DNA of 64,000 nucleotides from Glandiceps talaboti (lineage: Eukaryota > Hemichordata > Enteropneusta > Spengelidae). A program made the translations under genes and the position numbers. A model generated the notes under the pieces. It ran no database searches, had not been told where the DNA came from, and worked only from the letters and a program-made list of their open reading frames with translations. Positions 25,111-41,235 of this stretch are shown in pieces. Location of the stretch: the NCBI RefSeq assembly GCF_964340395.1, contig NC_135550.1, forward strand, positions 11,384,408 through 11,448,407, given 5' to 3'. Within the stretch, counting starts at the first letter, position 1; each line of letters opens with the position of its first letter.

Positions 25111-25287
25111 CAGTGTTTTGTGAAGGTTTGGGAAGCTTGGTAACAAGAGAAAGTAAATCTGGTAAACTTTGCATGGAGTGTCATCCTTTGTACCATAATT
25201 TTGATGGGGAACCCCTGTAAAAGTAAAAGACCAGGGGATCTCATGTACTTTTTACCTAGTACTGTTACTACCCATAGCGAAACACTG
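25111..25287. mobile_element. hAT-like MITE, CAGTGTTT family, copy 3
   Basis: Starts CAGTGTTTTGTGAAGG and ends TAGCGAAACACTG. The 8 bp on each side are CAAGTTAT and TCAGTTAT, 6 of 8 matching, as expected for a worn hAT target duplication. Internal blocks match the copies at 1840 and 23866. Confidence 0.65.
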
Positions 25288-25609
25288 TCAGTTATGTGCC
25301 AAATAAATGTGCATGCATTTCAATGGCTCTAGTTATGTAGCAGAAAATAGGGTCCATTAGATCACCGCATATTGAGAATTTTTGGTGAAGGGTCACCAAA
25401 ATATATTCTAATCACGTGGTGTTAGTTTTTACTGCTAGTTTTCCTTGTAGATATTTCAGTAAAATATTTTATTATTTAATAAAAAGTTTTACTTCACAGT
25501 ACTTTTGTGTCTTCTGTACTTGTAGATGTGGAATATTATTTGAATACTCCAGTAAACAGATGAAATCAAAATTTACCAGCTGTGTATGTTTTTTGATGTT
25601 TCAATGAAC

Positions 25610-26050
25610 TTATGGACAGAGCTATTTGAATGTGCTTGAAAGTACATGTGTGTTGGTGTGAATGAAATGTACAGAGCCATTTGAGTGTGCTAGAAACTAC
25701 ATGTGTGTTGGTGTGAATGAAATGGACAGAGCTATTTGAATGTACTTGAAACAACATGTGTGTTGGTGTGAATGAAATGGACAGAGCTGTTTGAATGTGC
25801 TTGAAACTACATGTGTGTTGGTGTGAATGAAATGGACAGAGCTATTTGAATGTACTTGAAACGACGTGTGTTGATGTGAATGAAATGTACAGAGCTATTT
25901 GAATGTGCTTGAAACTACATGTGTGTTGGTGTGAATGAAATATACAGAGCTATTTGAATGTGCTTGAAACTACATGTGTGTTGGTGTGAATGAAATGTAC
26001 AGAGCCATTTGAATTTGCTTGAAACTACACGTGTGTTGGTGTGAATGATG
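25610..26050 (+). repeat. Minisatellite, about 8 copies of a 55-bp unit
   Basis: The unit reads roughly GACAGAGCTATTTGAATGTG, CTTGAAACTACATGTGTG, TTGGTGTGAATGAAATG. GGTGTGAATGA-type ends recur about every 55 bp from 25655 to 26045. Copies differ by scattered substitutions (GTACAGAGCC or GGACAGAGCT) and one loses a few bases. It lies 3' of the SPRY gene, possibly within its long 3' UTR. Confidence 0.95.
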
Positions 26051-28490
26051 TATTGCTGTACATCTGCCAAAATTTATGTGATCAGCATCACAATTGTGTT
26101 CCTGTTCGATCTGGCTTCATCTGACATCCTTGTCATTATTTACTTCAAGTTGATCGCATTCTTACACACATCATTGATGTTGCCATGCAGTAATCACATA
26201 AACACCATTTGTGTTGCTATGCAGTAAGCGATATCATCACATATATGCAACTGGATCACATACATCATTGTTGCTATACAATCACCCAACCTTCACACAT
26301 GTAGAATTTTAGTCCATCCCTCCAAATAATGGTATATATCGCTGCAGTTAATCTCATCGCACTATTTGTGAAACAGAAGGACAGATGTGATGATGAAGTA
26401 GATATTGCTTTCCTCGTTGCTCAGCAATCACATAATCTTCATATATACAGAAATTAGTCTGATCACCCAAAATATATACATGTATAAGATATGTTTAAAA
26501 TAGAATAGAAGAGATAGGTAAGATGTAACAAAAAACAGAAGATGGTAGTTTTCCATGTATTATAGTCAGGAATAATCATGGGATAAATGCATACCTCGGT
26601 CAGGATAAATTTTTGTATTCTGATCAGGATAAATGACTTTCGAATGCACTTTTGCATGGTGCATACTGACACAGGTATACCTACAAAAAAGCCATGGATT
26701 GGACATAGCTGTGCCGCCCTCTGGTGTTTGATTCTATAACCGAGTTGATGAAGAAGGAAATGGCAGATTGGAAGGAAGTCACAGGTCACTTGATTGAGAC
26801 AACTATGAACAACTGAAATCAGACATAGTTATTCTTTTTATATTTGTATATTTACCATATTTGACTAAGCTTACTCAACTACACATAATTTTCTAGATTC
26901 TGCAATCATCATTTAGATCTCTAAACTATGACACTGTGGATTATGATATGAAGATGAATATTATAAAACAACGTACAATATGCAAAAAGGAGAGTGGTTT
27001 GTCTCATCTTTCTGACCCCAAAATAACAAGGAGAACAAGTCATGCAATTGGTCACTATTTATTTGGTCTAATCAATTCTGCATAAGTCCACTGAGTTACC
27101 ATAATGTCAGTCCCTGGGGTGTAGTACCGGTATGACTGAGTGAACACCTGACAATCAATTTCTTCAAATTTCAACCTATTACCAGCCTTTCTTTGTAATT
27201 CTCCATTCATTTGACTTGATCTCCGACCACAAAAAAAAAATTTGTGGTCTGAGATGTGATAGAATATTTACATCTATACTTCTTATACCTTCTACATACT
27301 CCTCAGAATTTACTTCAATGTTTGTATTTCCCCAATTTTCAGAAATAGCATTACTGTAATGTAATACTGGTAATGTTACAATGATATCTCAAGTAGCCAG
27401 CTTTCACTTTGTAAAAAAAAACCAAAGCTTTATTTACAAAAGTCTTGAAACAGAATTACATATCTACTGTAAGAAACCATGTTACATACCAGACGGATAA
27501 AAAAATACATAAGTTTCCCCTTTATTTGTCTTCATGGAAAGTACAAGTGACACACTAAATATTTGATTTGTACAGATATTTATTTATAGCTACAGAAAAA
27601 ACATTAGTGTATAACAAAAATAAAGCCAGAATTGGAATCAAAATGTTTACTTGTACACAGTAGATTTAGCATGTCATCAGGTTGATGACTTCAATATACA
27701 TTTTCTTCAAAGTTTACCTAGAGATGAAATAACGGTAAATAATTTTTGTATTTTTATTTCAAATGCTATGACAGCTTATGCAAGGTAAAATACATGCAAA
27801 ATAGGCTGTATTCTGGTTACCTACCTAGTAACAGTAATTTCAAGAGGAGAAGCATTGCAAGAGGGCACTACATAATAAAAAATATCGGCTAAAATCACAT
27901 GGCATATACATGAACAAAAAGATAGCCAACTCTGAGTTCCTAAAAAATAACAACATCTGAAAAAAAAAATGTTATCGGTAGCAGAATGCTTTGAATAGGT
28001 GAGAATGCAACCAACTTTTACAGTGGGAGAGTTAAATAATGACTTTTCAATGGAAGCTAAATTACTGCTTCTGAACAGCACTCCTAGTGGCCAAACTATA
28101 AAATCCTTTTGTCTTTCTGATGACCAGATATATGGTGTGATATACCATACTTCAACTTTGAAGCCGCTCATATAAACATAACACTGTTGGGTTACTGACT
28201 GTGCCATGAAAAGCACCAATCAAAGCCCACATCAAGTAAATAATCATTACAACATAAAAGTCGCATTGACCGTACAAAAATGGCGATTTGATCATGCAAA
28301 AGGACGATCACTGTGAAAAAAAAGAAGTGAACAAATTCATGCTGTGACTGTAAAACCAGCATACATACTCTCACTTTATGAGAGACATTTTGAGATACAT
28401 TTTCAAGTCTGAATATGAAAATTCATGATGGCAGTTTAGTGGAATTTCATTACAAGAAATTCCAAGAATTTAAACCCGAGTAAACTTCAT

Positions 28491-32019
<3,529 letters not shown>

Positions 32020-32467
32020 TATTTGTTACTCTTGAACAACCTGCGACCATCGACATAAGCGCAACGTTGCGACGAAAGCGAGGCTTCATTCATACTCCCT
32101 ATGCTTGCAAATTTTTATAAAACCCTTTAGCTTGTTAAGCTTTATACGTGCATATAATTTCGCATTTAATGCATGCTTTTAGTTACATTTTGACACACAG
32201 TTAACGAAACATTGTTCAGTCTGTTTTGTGCATTAATATTTAAGTGGTACAATGCATCTAAGGCTAGAGGAGTTCGGAAAACATATCAACAAAACGTAAG
32301 GATGACCTCAGGTGACCTTAGATCTCTAAATCACGTGCGAGCTTCTGTGTGTGAGTCTTGTGATCTTCCACTTTCGCCTGTAGCACTGGTAGAGTTGGTC
32401 GGTGCATATCTGCTTCAGCGGCCTAACAGCGATTTCCCACCATCTAAACGCTTATTGCAGAGACAGA
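32020..32467. promoter_or_regulatory. Shared head-to-head promoter region, EAPP (-) and S28 peptidase (+)
   Basis: 448 bp separate the two start codons, which point away from each other, so both promoters and 5' UTRs must lie here unless upstream untranslated exons exist. Visible motifs: a perfect 12-bp palindrome CGCAACGTTGCG (32060-32071) near EAPP; two TGACCT half-sites spaced by 4 (32303-32308 and 32313-32318), a DR4 nuclear-receptor arrangement; and TCACGTG (32331-32337), an E-box close to the lysosomal CLEAR motif. No clear TATA box. Confidence 0.55.
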
Positions 32468-35400
32468 ATGAGGCTCATCGCGATATCACTGTTGCTGTTC
32501 TGCGTACTTGATGTGTCAAATGCAATATTAGGTACGTATATACGGTATATGTATATGCAAACATGATGCGTTCTACCAATGCACCATTGTAACGATATGT
32601 ACCATTTCAAACCACATAAATGAACATTGTACATCGTTCATTTTAGAAGTTAATAACCAGTATACATCCACGATTTGATTAATTGTTTTAGTCAATATTC
32701 TCAAAATGTGACTGATATACATTTTAAAGTCGGGTTCTGTTATATAATGTGTGGTAGTAATGAGCAATATTGAAGGATGTGATACTATGATTGGCAAGAA
32801 TACAGGCACAGCACGTGATGACGGTGCATGTTGCATCATACAAATATTTCTGAATATATACAATAGTATTTGAAGAAAGTTTATCAGATGTTTATGTAAT
32901 TAGTGCACAGCAGGACAAGAGTGTCTTGTTGATTACCAAACGAATTCTGTGTGTGGGGAGCAATTTACATGTATCACTATTATTAAACGTCAGAGTAAAC
33001 ATCTAGGATCCCTTAAACTGTGGCTAAGATACGTGTTGTTCAGCTCTATCAGGTATGACTGTCTGTTCCTTGTGCCACTCCTTTAAAACAGCCCCCAAAG
33101 TACAAACCACTCTGTAGCCATAGAGCCATGACACCGTTAAAAACTTGTGACGTCAACATGTCAGTTTTAATTAACAGAAGTTTGCATTCTTTTGCAGGAT
33201 GTGAAACCGAAACTCACAGGTCTTAGTTTTGATAAGTTATGAAAGAGAACAGTTTTTATAAGAGTCAACATGCTGCATATTCATATTTTTATTATTCCCA
33301 CTGTTCATACAGATTATTATGCATAAAATATTAATAATACCATTTTATATTATTTCATATTGTCAATAACATGTGATTACAATGGTGTACTACTAGTGAA
33401 CTTTTCCTCTAAAATTTCTTGTAAATTTCTAAGTGGGCTGGGGTAGATTAACAAGACACCAATGGACCAAGTCTGAAGGTTAGAAAACTGTACTATTCAT
33501 ATGTCTGTATTATCACCATAAAATTATCTACTTTAGGGACACGCTTCTGGAAATTTCGTGAAATGGTAGAGCGACAGAGAAGAGAAAAAGCACTGAAGCA
33601 GAAACAAAAATGGCAAAATGTGATACCTCTCGTTGGTAAACCTATGTTTGAGTTTGAAGCCCAATTCTTGATGCAACCGTTAGAACACTTTGATCCAATG
33701 GTGAAGGACACATACCAGCAAAGATACTGGGTCAATCCTACATATTGGAATAAACCTGATGGTCCTGTCTTCCTATACATTGCAGGGGAAAGAGGTCTGG
33801 GATCATATGTTGTTGAGATAGGTTTGTAAATAGAATCACTTCCCTTATTTTTGGAGGACACTGTTCAATGTGCTTCCTATGATTGTCAAATGTCTGTAGT
33901 GTTTGATCAATGATAGTCATGATATATCAACATTACATAGTTGCAATGTTTTAAAATCTTGTCAACCTTGAAAACTATAAATATATATATATATAAACTT
34001 GGTATATGTAAAATGTCTATGCTGGAGTAAACAGTGCTCAATACATTATTACATATGGTATAGAGCAATATAAATAAAATGTGAAACACTGTGCAACGGC
34101 TCCTGTGTATCTTTCCATGATGAAAATAATTTTTTCCTCGCCAACTATAGAAGTAAACCTCCATAAGGAATAGTTTAGTCCGACCATCTGATTACACAAT
34201 GAATACACAAACATTTACGTGTACATATCGACATTGTCAATCCCAATTTTATCAGTCGTGTAGTGATCGCTGAAGAAGTGTGAAAGTATATAGGGCAACT
34301 TTAGTTTTATTCATCTGATAATAAATCAAAAGTTTGTGTTACCATTCTGCATAGTAAGGTTTGGACTTTTCCTTCTGTTTGTGATCAGTTTATTGAAATT
34401 ATTGAAACTTTTTTGGAACTTCTCCTTCATGATGACAAACTACTACATTTCTAAATAAAAGTTCTCAAGGGTATTTCTCTAAACAAATAAAGAAATATCA
34501 ATCACTTGTACGGATATTCAGTGCATCACATCATTACCTAATATATGCCAAATTTTGTTATGTTGTCAGGTGAACATGTAGATTTAGCTAAGAAGTATGG
34601 GGCACTTATAGTTGCTGTAGAACATCGATTTTATGGTGCTAGTATCAATGTTGATGGACTTGAACTGAAACAGATGCAGTATCTATCAAGTCAACAAGCG
34701 TAAGGAGCTTCTTCTTAGTCTATATTATGTCTGGTATGCTGTGTTTTTGCATGCATATGTGCATACATGGATGGACGAATGGATGCATGAACGGGTGGGT
34801 GGACAGATGAACTGACAGACAGACTATAACACTGATGTATCATTTTGTACATGAAGCAATTTTATAAAAATAATAATTTTTTATTTTGAGTACCAGCTCA
34901 TATAAAAAAAAGAAAACAGACACAGAATTGTGTTTATGCTAATTTCAGATATTGTGATATTTTTGCAGCATAAAGATTCATTGATATATGAAATGTGGGT
35001 ACATTTCAAGAACATGTGAACTTGAAACATTTTATGATTTTGACTCATAATTGTTGTCTTTATTATTTTACAGGTTAGCTGACCTGGCCTCATTTCACAG
35101 TTTTGCACAATCCAAGTTTGATCTTACAGAGAAGAATACATGGATATGTTTTGGTGGTTCTTACCCTGGTGCTTTGTCTGCATGGTTCAGGTTAAAGGTA
35201 CTAGTAGGATGCATGAAAAAAACAATGATATGTAGTAGTCAATTTATCATTTCAAGTTACTTTACATAGGTGTGAGCAGATTAAGGCCAAAGGAACAATA
35301 TACATGTACTGATATTACTAATTTTGTCAGTCTGACTGCATGACATACTTTCCCAGTCTGTCTCTTTGTCTGTATGTATGTGCATCTCTCTCTTTCTCTC

Positions 35401-38400
35401 TGTCTATTTGTCTGTCTGTCTAACTGTCTGTCACCTGTTTGTCTATGTCATCTGCCTGCCTGCCTATCACCTGTCTGTCTGTCTGTCTGTCTGTCTAACT
35501 GTCTCACATGTTTGTCTGTCTGTCTGTCTAGCTGTCTGTCACCTGTTTGTCTGTCTGCCTGTATGTCTGTCACCTGGCTGTCTGTCTGTCTGTTTGTACG
35601 TCTGTCTATCTGTCTGTCACCTGTTTGTCTGCCATCTGCCTACCTGTATGTCTGTCACCTGCCTGTCTCTGCATGTTTCACTGTGTTTGAACTAGTGAAA
35701 TAAAATATAGTAAAGATATACTATCATGGACAGTGGAGGGGTCCACTATCCATGATATAATCTATGAAATGAGGAGTATTATTTCCATTCTGGTAAGACC
35801 TTCCAGCCGTCATTGGAGGTTCTTTTTTCTTGTACAACATAATCAGTTTGCAATTTATATTCATTAAATGAGGATTAAATGAAAATTTTAAAGGGTTTCA
35901 GTTACTATTGCAATTATCAACAGAAATGACTGTGGTACCCAGGTTTTCATAGATTCAAGACTCTTGACTACATACTTTCTTTGCTTAAGAGGAAGATTCC
36001 AACAATCTTACTGTATTCACTTTATCAACATGATTTATTCTTTTACCTACAGTATCCTCATCTGGTGTATGGTGCCATTGCTTCATCGGCCCCCGTTAAA
36101 GCTGAGACTAACTTTGAAGGTTACAATGAAGTTGTTGCTGCCAGTTTAGCTGACCCAGTGGTTAAAGGTTCTCAAGAGGTAAAAATTGTATTGCAGATAG
36201 TGTATCATGATGTATTTGGCCTGTTCAGTTCAGTTCAGTTCATTTATTTCAGTAACGTATATTTACAAAGTAAATACAACAGGTAACACTGAAGTAAAGC
36301 TCTTTCTCTATGTGTCACAGTTGTTTATAGCATTCATATCAAGTGTAAAAGTATACTGTTTTAATTGGTTTATTTACTAGCCTTAGCATGTGGACTTTCT
36401 AATGTGGTCAATTAGCAAATGAAACAGTATACTTTTACACTTGATATGGATGCTATAAACGATTGTGGTACATACAGAAAACATTTTACTTTGGTGTTAT
36501 GGGTTATACATAGAGAGATGGACAGTGACTGAAAAGTATTTTGACAATTACACTAATGGTAAATAAATTTACAGTACATGAATACAAGAAAATAGGATTA
36601 TAACAATATTACATGTAAACCCTTGTTACAAGTTGAGGAGAATCTCTCCGTTTGAAGACCTTTAAAATAATATTTGGCCTGTTCACTGTGTTGTTGAGAT
36701 AGTACATCATTAGCTGGCTGTACCTCCTAGCCTAGTTAACAATGCCTATCAACATACAGAGCAGTGAACAGACTACAATGTATTTCAAAGTGCAGGCAAA
36801 CTTTTAAAGGACAGAGGACATCCTGCAAATCTCTTAAAACAAGTCAAGCATATCCTGAAGATTTATTATTCAGAGGAATCATCTCAATATCATAGAAAGC
36901 CATAAGTTAAAGTGACAAATGTTGTACTTTATTTGTAATTATGTTTGATTGTAGTGTGAAGCCAACGTTGCATCGGCTTTCAAAGAAATCAATCAGAAGA
37001 TTCAAGAGAAACAGTTTGACGTCCTGAAGAAAGACTTCCTGTCGTGTAATAACATTTCAAACCCAAATGATACTGCCACATTTGTTAGTAACATGGCAAG
37101 TCTACTGATGGGAATTGTACAGTATAACGAGATGACAACGTGGGATATCGAACAGTTCTGTAGTTATATGACTCAACCAAGAAAGCCATACGACAACCTA
37201 GCAATATTCAATGCTGTAAGTTGCGCACTGTTTGTGTTTACCAAATCCCTTTGGATCAGAATGTTAGTGAAGACTGCAATGAAATATTTCTTATTATATT
37301 AAAGCTGTATAACATTTTTACAAGTTCTCATGTAAAATTATTTACTCTGTACACAGATGGTTTTTTTTTACATGAAGACATGCTATGATCGAACGGTCAT
37401 TATTTCTAGTACCACAGTGTTTCCAATTTTAATAGATTAATTTTTGTGTTGTACAAATACTAGCTGCTATCAAAGTTTGGGGGGGGGGGGGTTGCAGTAA
37501 ATTATATATCTACAACCTAAGTACTACATTCATAAAAAGATTTGTTCTCTAATGATTCTCCACAATTATGTAAAATTTGTGAAATGTTATCATTTTTAGT
37601 TTAGACTAGTGTGCAAAGAATGTGATGAAGAATATAATGCATAATCTTTCTAGTTATGATTTCATTATTTTTTTTTTGTGTACAGAAATATCTAAATGAC
37701 TCAGGTGAGGAATGTAGTGACAACTCATTCGACAATTATTTGAAACTGCTGAGAGATACTACATCGAAATCAGAAGGAGTTGGAATACGACAGTGGACTT
37801 ACCAAACATGTACACAGTTTGGCTATTGTAAGTTGTATGAATTTTAACCTTTGACCTTTGGTATTTATAGAACAACAAATCAGGGAAATGCAGACATGCA
37901 GTATGAAAGTACAAAGTGTATTAATAGTGCTGCTAATATAAGCTGGGATGAACATGACAAAAAGCTAGGTTTATTATAGAGCTAAGATCATTGTTACAAC
38001 CGTGGAAACCAAGCTTTCAGTGTACTAAGATAGACAAAAAAGTAAATCTATTGATATTGCATGTGGTAGATTACACACAAGTGAATGGTAGTGATGCCTC
38101 TGTTGTGTGGATGTAATCGTCATGTAAATAAGACAGTTTATACTATGGTGAGACCGACTAGGCCAATCAGAGGCCTTGATTTTGGTTAGTTATGTGGAGC
38201 CATAGCCCACTCATTCTTAGGGGTGTGACCTATATCGGTTTGAGCCAATCGTGCCGTAGTATAAGTAAGATAGACAACTTGTTCGGTACGCCCCCTCATT
38301 TATTGGCACATAACGCTCCCAAACGAGTTGACTATCTATTACGTAAACACTGGAAGTCCACAAAATGTACACTGTAAAATCATGGAATTAAGTCATCAGA

Positions 38401-40208
38401 AACACCACCCTACTGTGAGTACAATTAAACCAACATCCATTCAATGGCTGACATTAACGTGTCACATCAATAGTTTTAGTTTGTGTTAATCTTAGCTGAA
38501 AGCTCCGTTTCCAATGTCGTAACAGTCTTTGGAAATATATTTGTAGTAGGTTCAATAATGTCATAGAAAAATGATGTAACATGAGTAGTTTTTGAGATAT
38601 CGTGTCCACAGACAGACACAGACACACAGACATCAGAAGTATAACATAAGCTTCCCTTACATGAAAGGTAAAAATGATGTAACACTAGATAAGGTGTCAT
38701 ATTTTGATTTCTATTATCACTTTATCTTTCTAGATCAGACATGTGACTCTAATACTACCTGTCCATTTTCACCACAAATGGACTTGAAATCATCCCTCAT
38801 ACTGTGTAGTGCTGCATTTAATATCTCGGGTTCAGTAGTGGATAGAAGAGTTGACTTCACAAATTCTTACTATGGAGCTGATCACCCTAGTGGTACGAGG
38901 ATTGTATTTGTCAATGGTAAGTACTGTACATTCACAAATGTGAAAATGAAAATGCAGACATCAAATTTCAAGTTTACCTTGCAAACCTTATTTGTACATT
39001 GTTTGAACAGTAAAATAAGGATTTTCACAGTTTTAAAATTGTGAAAATTTGGGCTTTGAATGAAAAGTTGGTCATGAAACATCAAGTTTTCATTAAATTC
39101 TGTGGTGAATATATACCATGTCATCAGCACATGCATCATTCAAGTGTTGAAACAAAGAAAACAAAGAAGCATAGCAATTATCTCAATCTAAATCTTTTTA
39201 TTAGATTTTACGCCCTGTCATTTCCTTTGACTTTGTCTACTGCACTATATTGACAGTTTGAGATCCTTGCCATACAACAATAGGAATGAATGAACTCCAT
39301 AATGTATGAGTGCCTGTGTGGTATACTTGTAGTATTTGCATGAGCTCGAGGTGTTCTCCACAGTTGTACTTACTTTCACAAGCATAGCAAATGAGAGAAC
39401 TCCAAAAGCAAGAATGCAAAATACAAAAATGCAAGTACAATGCACAGGTACTCATAAGTCATAGGGTGCTATTATGATTAAATACGTTTATCCAAAACAA
39501 CAGATTTTGTAAGAAGAGAAAAGACTACTGCTTTGCAGTTATGATTTCATGTACATGAAATGATTGCAAGCTCATTTGCATACAGGTAATTAATATGCAA
39601 TAATGTTTCTGCCTTGCTTTCCAGTGCAAATGCCAACAGTATATACACACACACACTGATGCAAGCAATCACTTACACACAGTATGTACTAATTTCATTT
39701 TTACCTATAGGTTCAATTGATCCATGGCACGCACTCAGTGTATTACAGAATCTTAGTCCAACAGTGACAGCTATATTTATAAATGGAACTGCTCATTGTG
39801 CAAATATGGAGGAACCAACACCACAGGATTTACCATCATTAGTCCAAGCAAGACAGGTAGAGTACATTTTGCTATGTAACTCACTCATATTTTTTTCTTT
39901 GCGTCTTGAAGATAGTTTTTGGACATTTACTGTGGTATATGATATTTTCACTTGGAACGTATTTTTGCTAGTCTCTAGTCCTTAAAGTGGCACAAGCTGA
40001 GTTTTCAATTTTTTATTCAATTTACAATACATAAATCTCAATTGCACTCTTGTATAATTTTAATGTCAATGTACCCTATATTGATGTGTCTGCACCCTTA
40101 TTTACTTTGTATTTTTCCCCTTAGAAAATTGATGCTCAAATTGGACAGTGGTTGCAACAAGCCAGAGGTCAGCATGAAAACAACAAACTCTATTTTAAAC
40201 CTCAGTAG
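32468..40208 (+). CDS. PRSS16: Family S28 serine peptidase, thymus-specific serine protease (PRSS16)-like
   Basis: Ten exons: 32468-32531, 33537-33821, 34570-34699, 35074-35197, 36053-36178, 36955-37215, 37686-37827, 38734-38916, 39711-39856, 40125-40208 (TAG). All phases agree, giving 514 residues, the length I recall for human PRSS16. The N-terminus [19 protein letters not shown] is a signal peptide. Markers: [27 protein letters not shown], nucleophile Ser in [35 protein letters not shown], the acid in SIDPWHAL, and catalytic His in [10 protein letters not shown]28 enzymes (PRCP, DPP7, PRSS16) are lysosomal or secreted and cut after proline or near it. In mammals PRSS16 acts in thymic class II peptide handling; an invertebrate role must differ and is unknown. 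The catalytic triad is complete. Orthology to PRSS16 specifically, versus a broader S28 group, is likely but unproven. Confidence 0.93.
35366..35690 (+). repeat. Degenerate TGTC/TGCC microsatellite
   Basis: About 300 bp of imperfect TGTC repeat, with a loose higher-order pattern in which CACCTG or CACATG recurs every 40-60 bp. In the intron after exon 35074-35197. Two long open frames here are artefacts. Confidence 0.9.
35722..35757. repeat. Hairpin, 16-bp arms and 4-nt loop
   Basis: TATCATGGACAGTGGA, then GGGG, then TCCACTATCCATGATA; one mismatch in the stem (a G-T pair in RNA). Found in the peptidase intron directly after the TGTC tract. Could be the core of a fold-back element. Confidence 0.7.
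36316..36467. mobile_element. Fold-back MITE with about 48-bp arms
   Basis: The left arm CACAGTTGTTTATAGC continues through ATCAAGTGTAAAAGTATACTG. The right arm is its complement (CAGTATACTTTTACACTTGAT to GCTATAAACGATTGTG) with about 4 mismatches, around a loop of about 55 bp. No open frame. Target duplication not evident. In the intron after exon 36053-36178. Confidence 0.75.
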
Positions 40209-41169
40209 ACAGAAGAACTGTAGCTCAGTACACATACATAGATTAGTATAAGACAACAAATCGCAGATTATTTTTACTTTCCATTTACTTCGTATGCTAG
40301 TTTCCTATACATGTTACGATCGCTACAATCATCTCCACTGTATAGTCAAACTGGTAACTCTAGCACAACATTCTGTGCTTACCCCCAGCAGCGCTAGTTT
40401 AATGGTATTGGAGAGTTGATATAAATGTGATGACACTATTGCATGATTTAATCAAACAAAGTCATGCTCATTTAAGATTAATGAGCAACTGTTGGAATGA
40501 AGTAATCATGCAGTTACAACTGCCTGTCAGTGTGTGATAGATTACTACTGACATGCACTGTTCAGCCTTTCCCCAGCAGGAGATTTAGCTAGATTTTTGG
40601 TACAATTTGTCAGTTTGACTATATGTGGAGAGGATAGTGATAGTAGAAAACACTGACAGGTATAGGACTAGACTATTTACTTCCGTGTTGCATTTAATTT
40701 TTTCTTGCCAGTTATTTTGCACATTGTGTCTTTTTGCTCTTTAAAACTTTGGCTGCTATATCATATTTTTACAGAATTTGTACCGTCTAAAAAGTTAACC
40801 AGTATAGTATATATATATTTGTTCATGCATACAAACGAATATTTGAAATTTTTTGCACAAATTAAAAATTAGAGAACAGATATTCACGGACACTTGGTTC
40901 ATAGATATAAATGAAAATATTTACTCAGAGTCAAACTCTTGTGAAATTGAATCCAAATTTACGTTGATGTCTCACCAGCGTCATCAGGAGAGGGAAACAC
41001 ATGATATCTGCCATTTGAAATTAGAAATTTTCATTCATAATTTTCAATTTATTGGTACATTTTATGTAAAATTGTAAATTACATCATGTGAATATGTACA
41101 AATGATTATCATGTCAAAGTTCTGTACAATACTATGATGACAAATTATATATACTATAATGAGAGTCTA

Positions 41170-41235
41170 CTTAAAGGCCTGGGATTCAATCCCAGGTTCT
41201 TACATTAGTGTTATCTTATCAGTGGAGCCGTAAGG
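41170..41235 (+). repeat. SINE-like fragment with B-box-like core, inverted copy of 470-540
   Basis: AAAGGCCTGGGATTCAATCCC, then AGTGTTATCTTATCAGTGG and CGTAAGGATTA, is the near reverse complement of 470-540. The shared core resembles a Pol III B box. Ends are not defined. Confidence 0.45.

Larger units (their letters stand above)
22960..28490. other. Convergent intergenic region between SPRY gene and EAPP, no gene seen
   Basis: Holds the 3' UTRs of both genes. AATAAA at 22995-23000 is only about 36 bp after the SPRY stop and is the nearest polyadenylation candidate. Also present: a T-rich run (about 23335-23356), two CAGTGTTT MITE copies, a 55-bp minisatellite, and a hairpin at 27219-27255 with 15-bp arms (ATCTCCGACCACAAA, one mismatch) around an A-tract. 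Open frames near 23.8, 26.5 and 27.9 kb show no recognisable family or splice context. Confidence 0.65.

Noticed and set aside
26463-26789. 108-codon minus-strand frame in the intergenic region
   Set aside because: No domain or signal could be recognised, and the DNA around it is repeat-rich and AT-rich.
38192-38377. 61-codon frame inside the S28 peptidase intron
   Set aside because: Adding it would break the well-supported join 37827 to 38734 (FGYYQTC); no family similarity seen.
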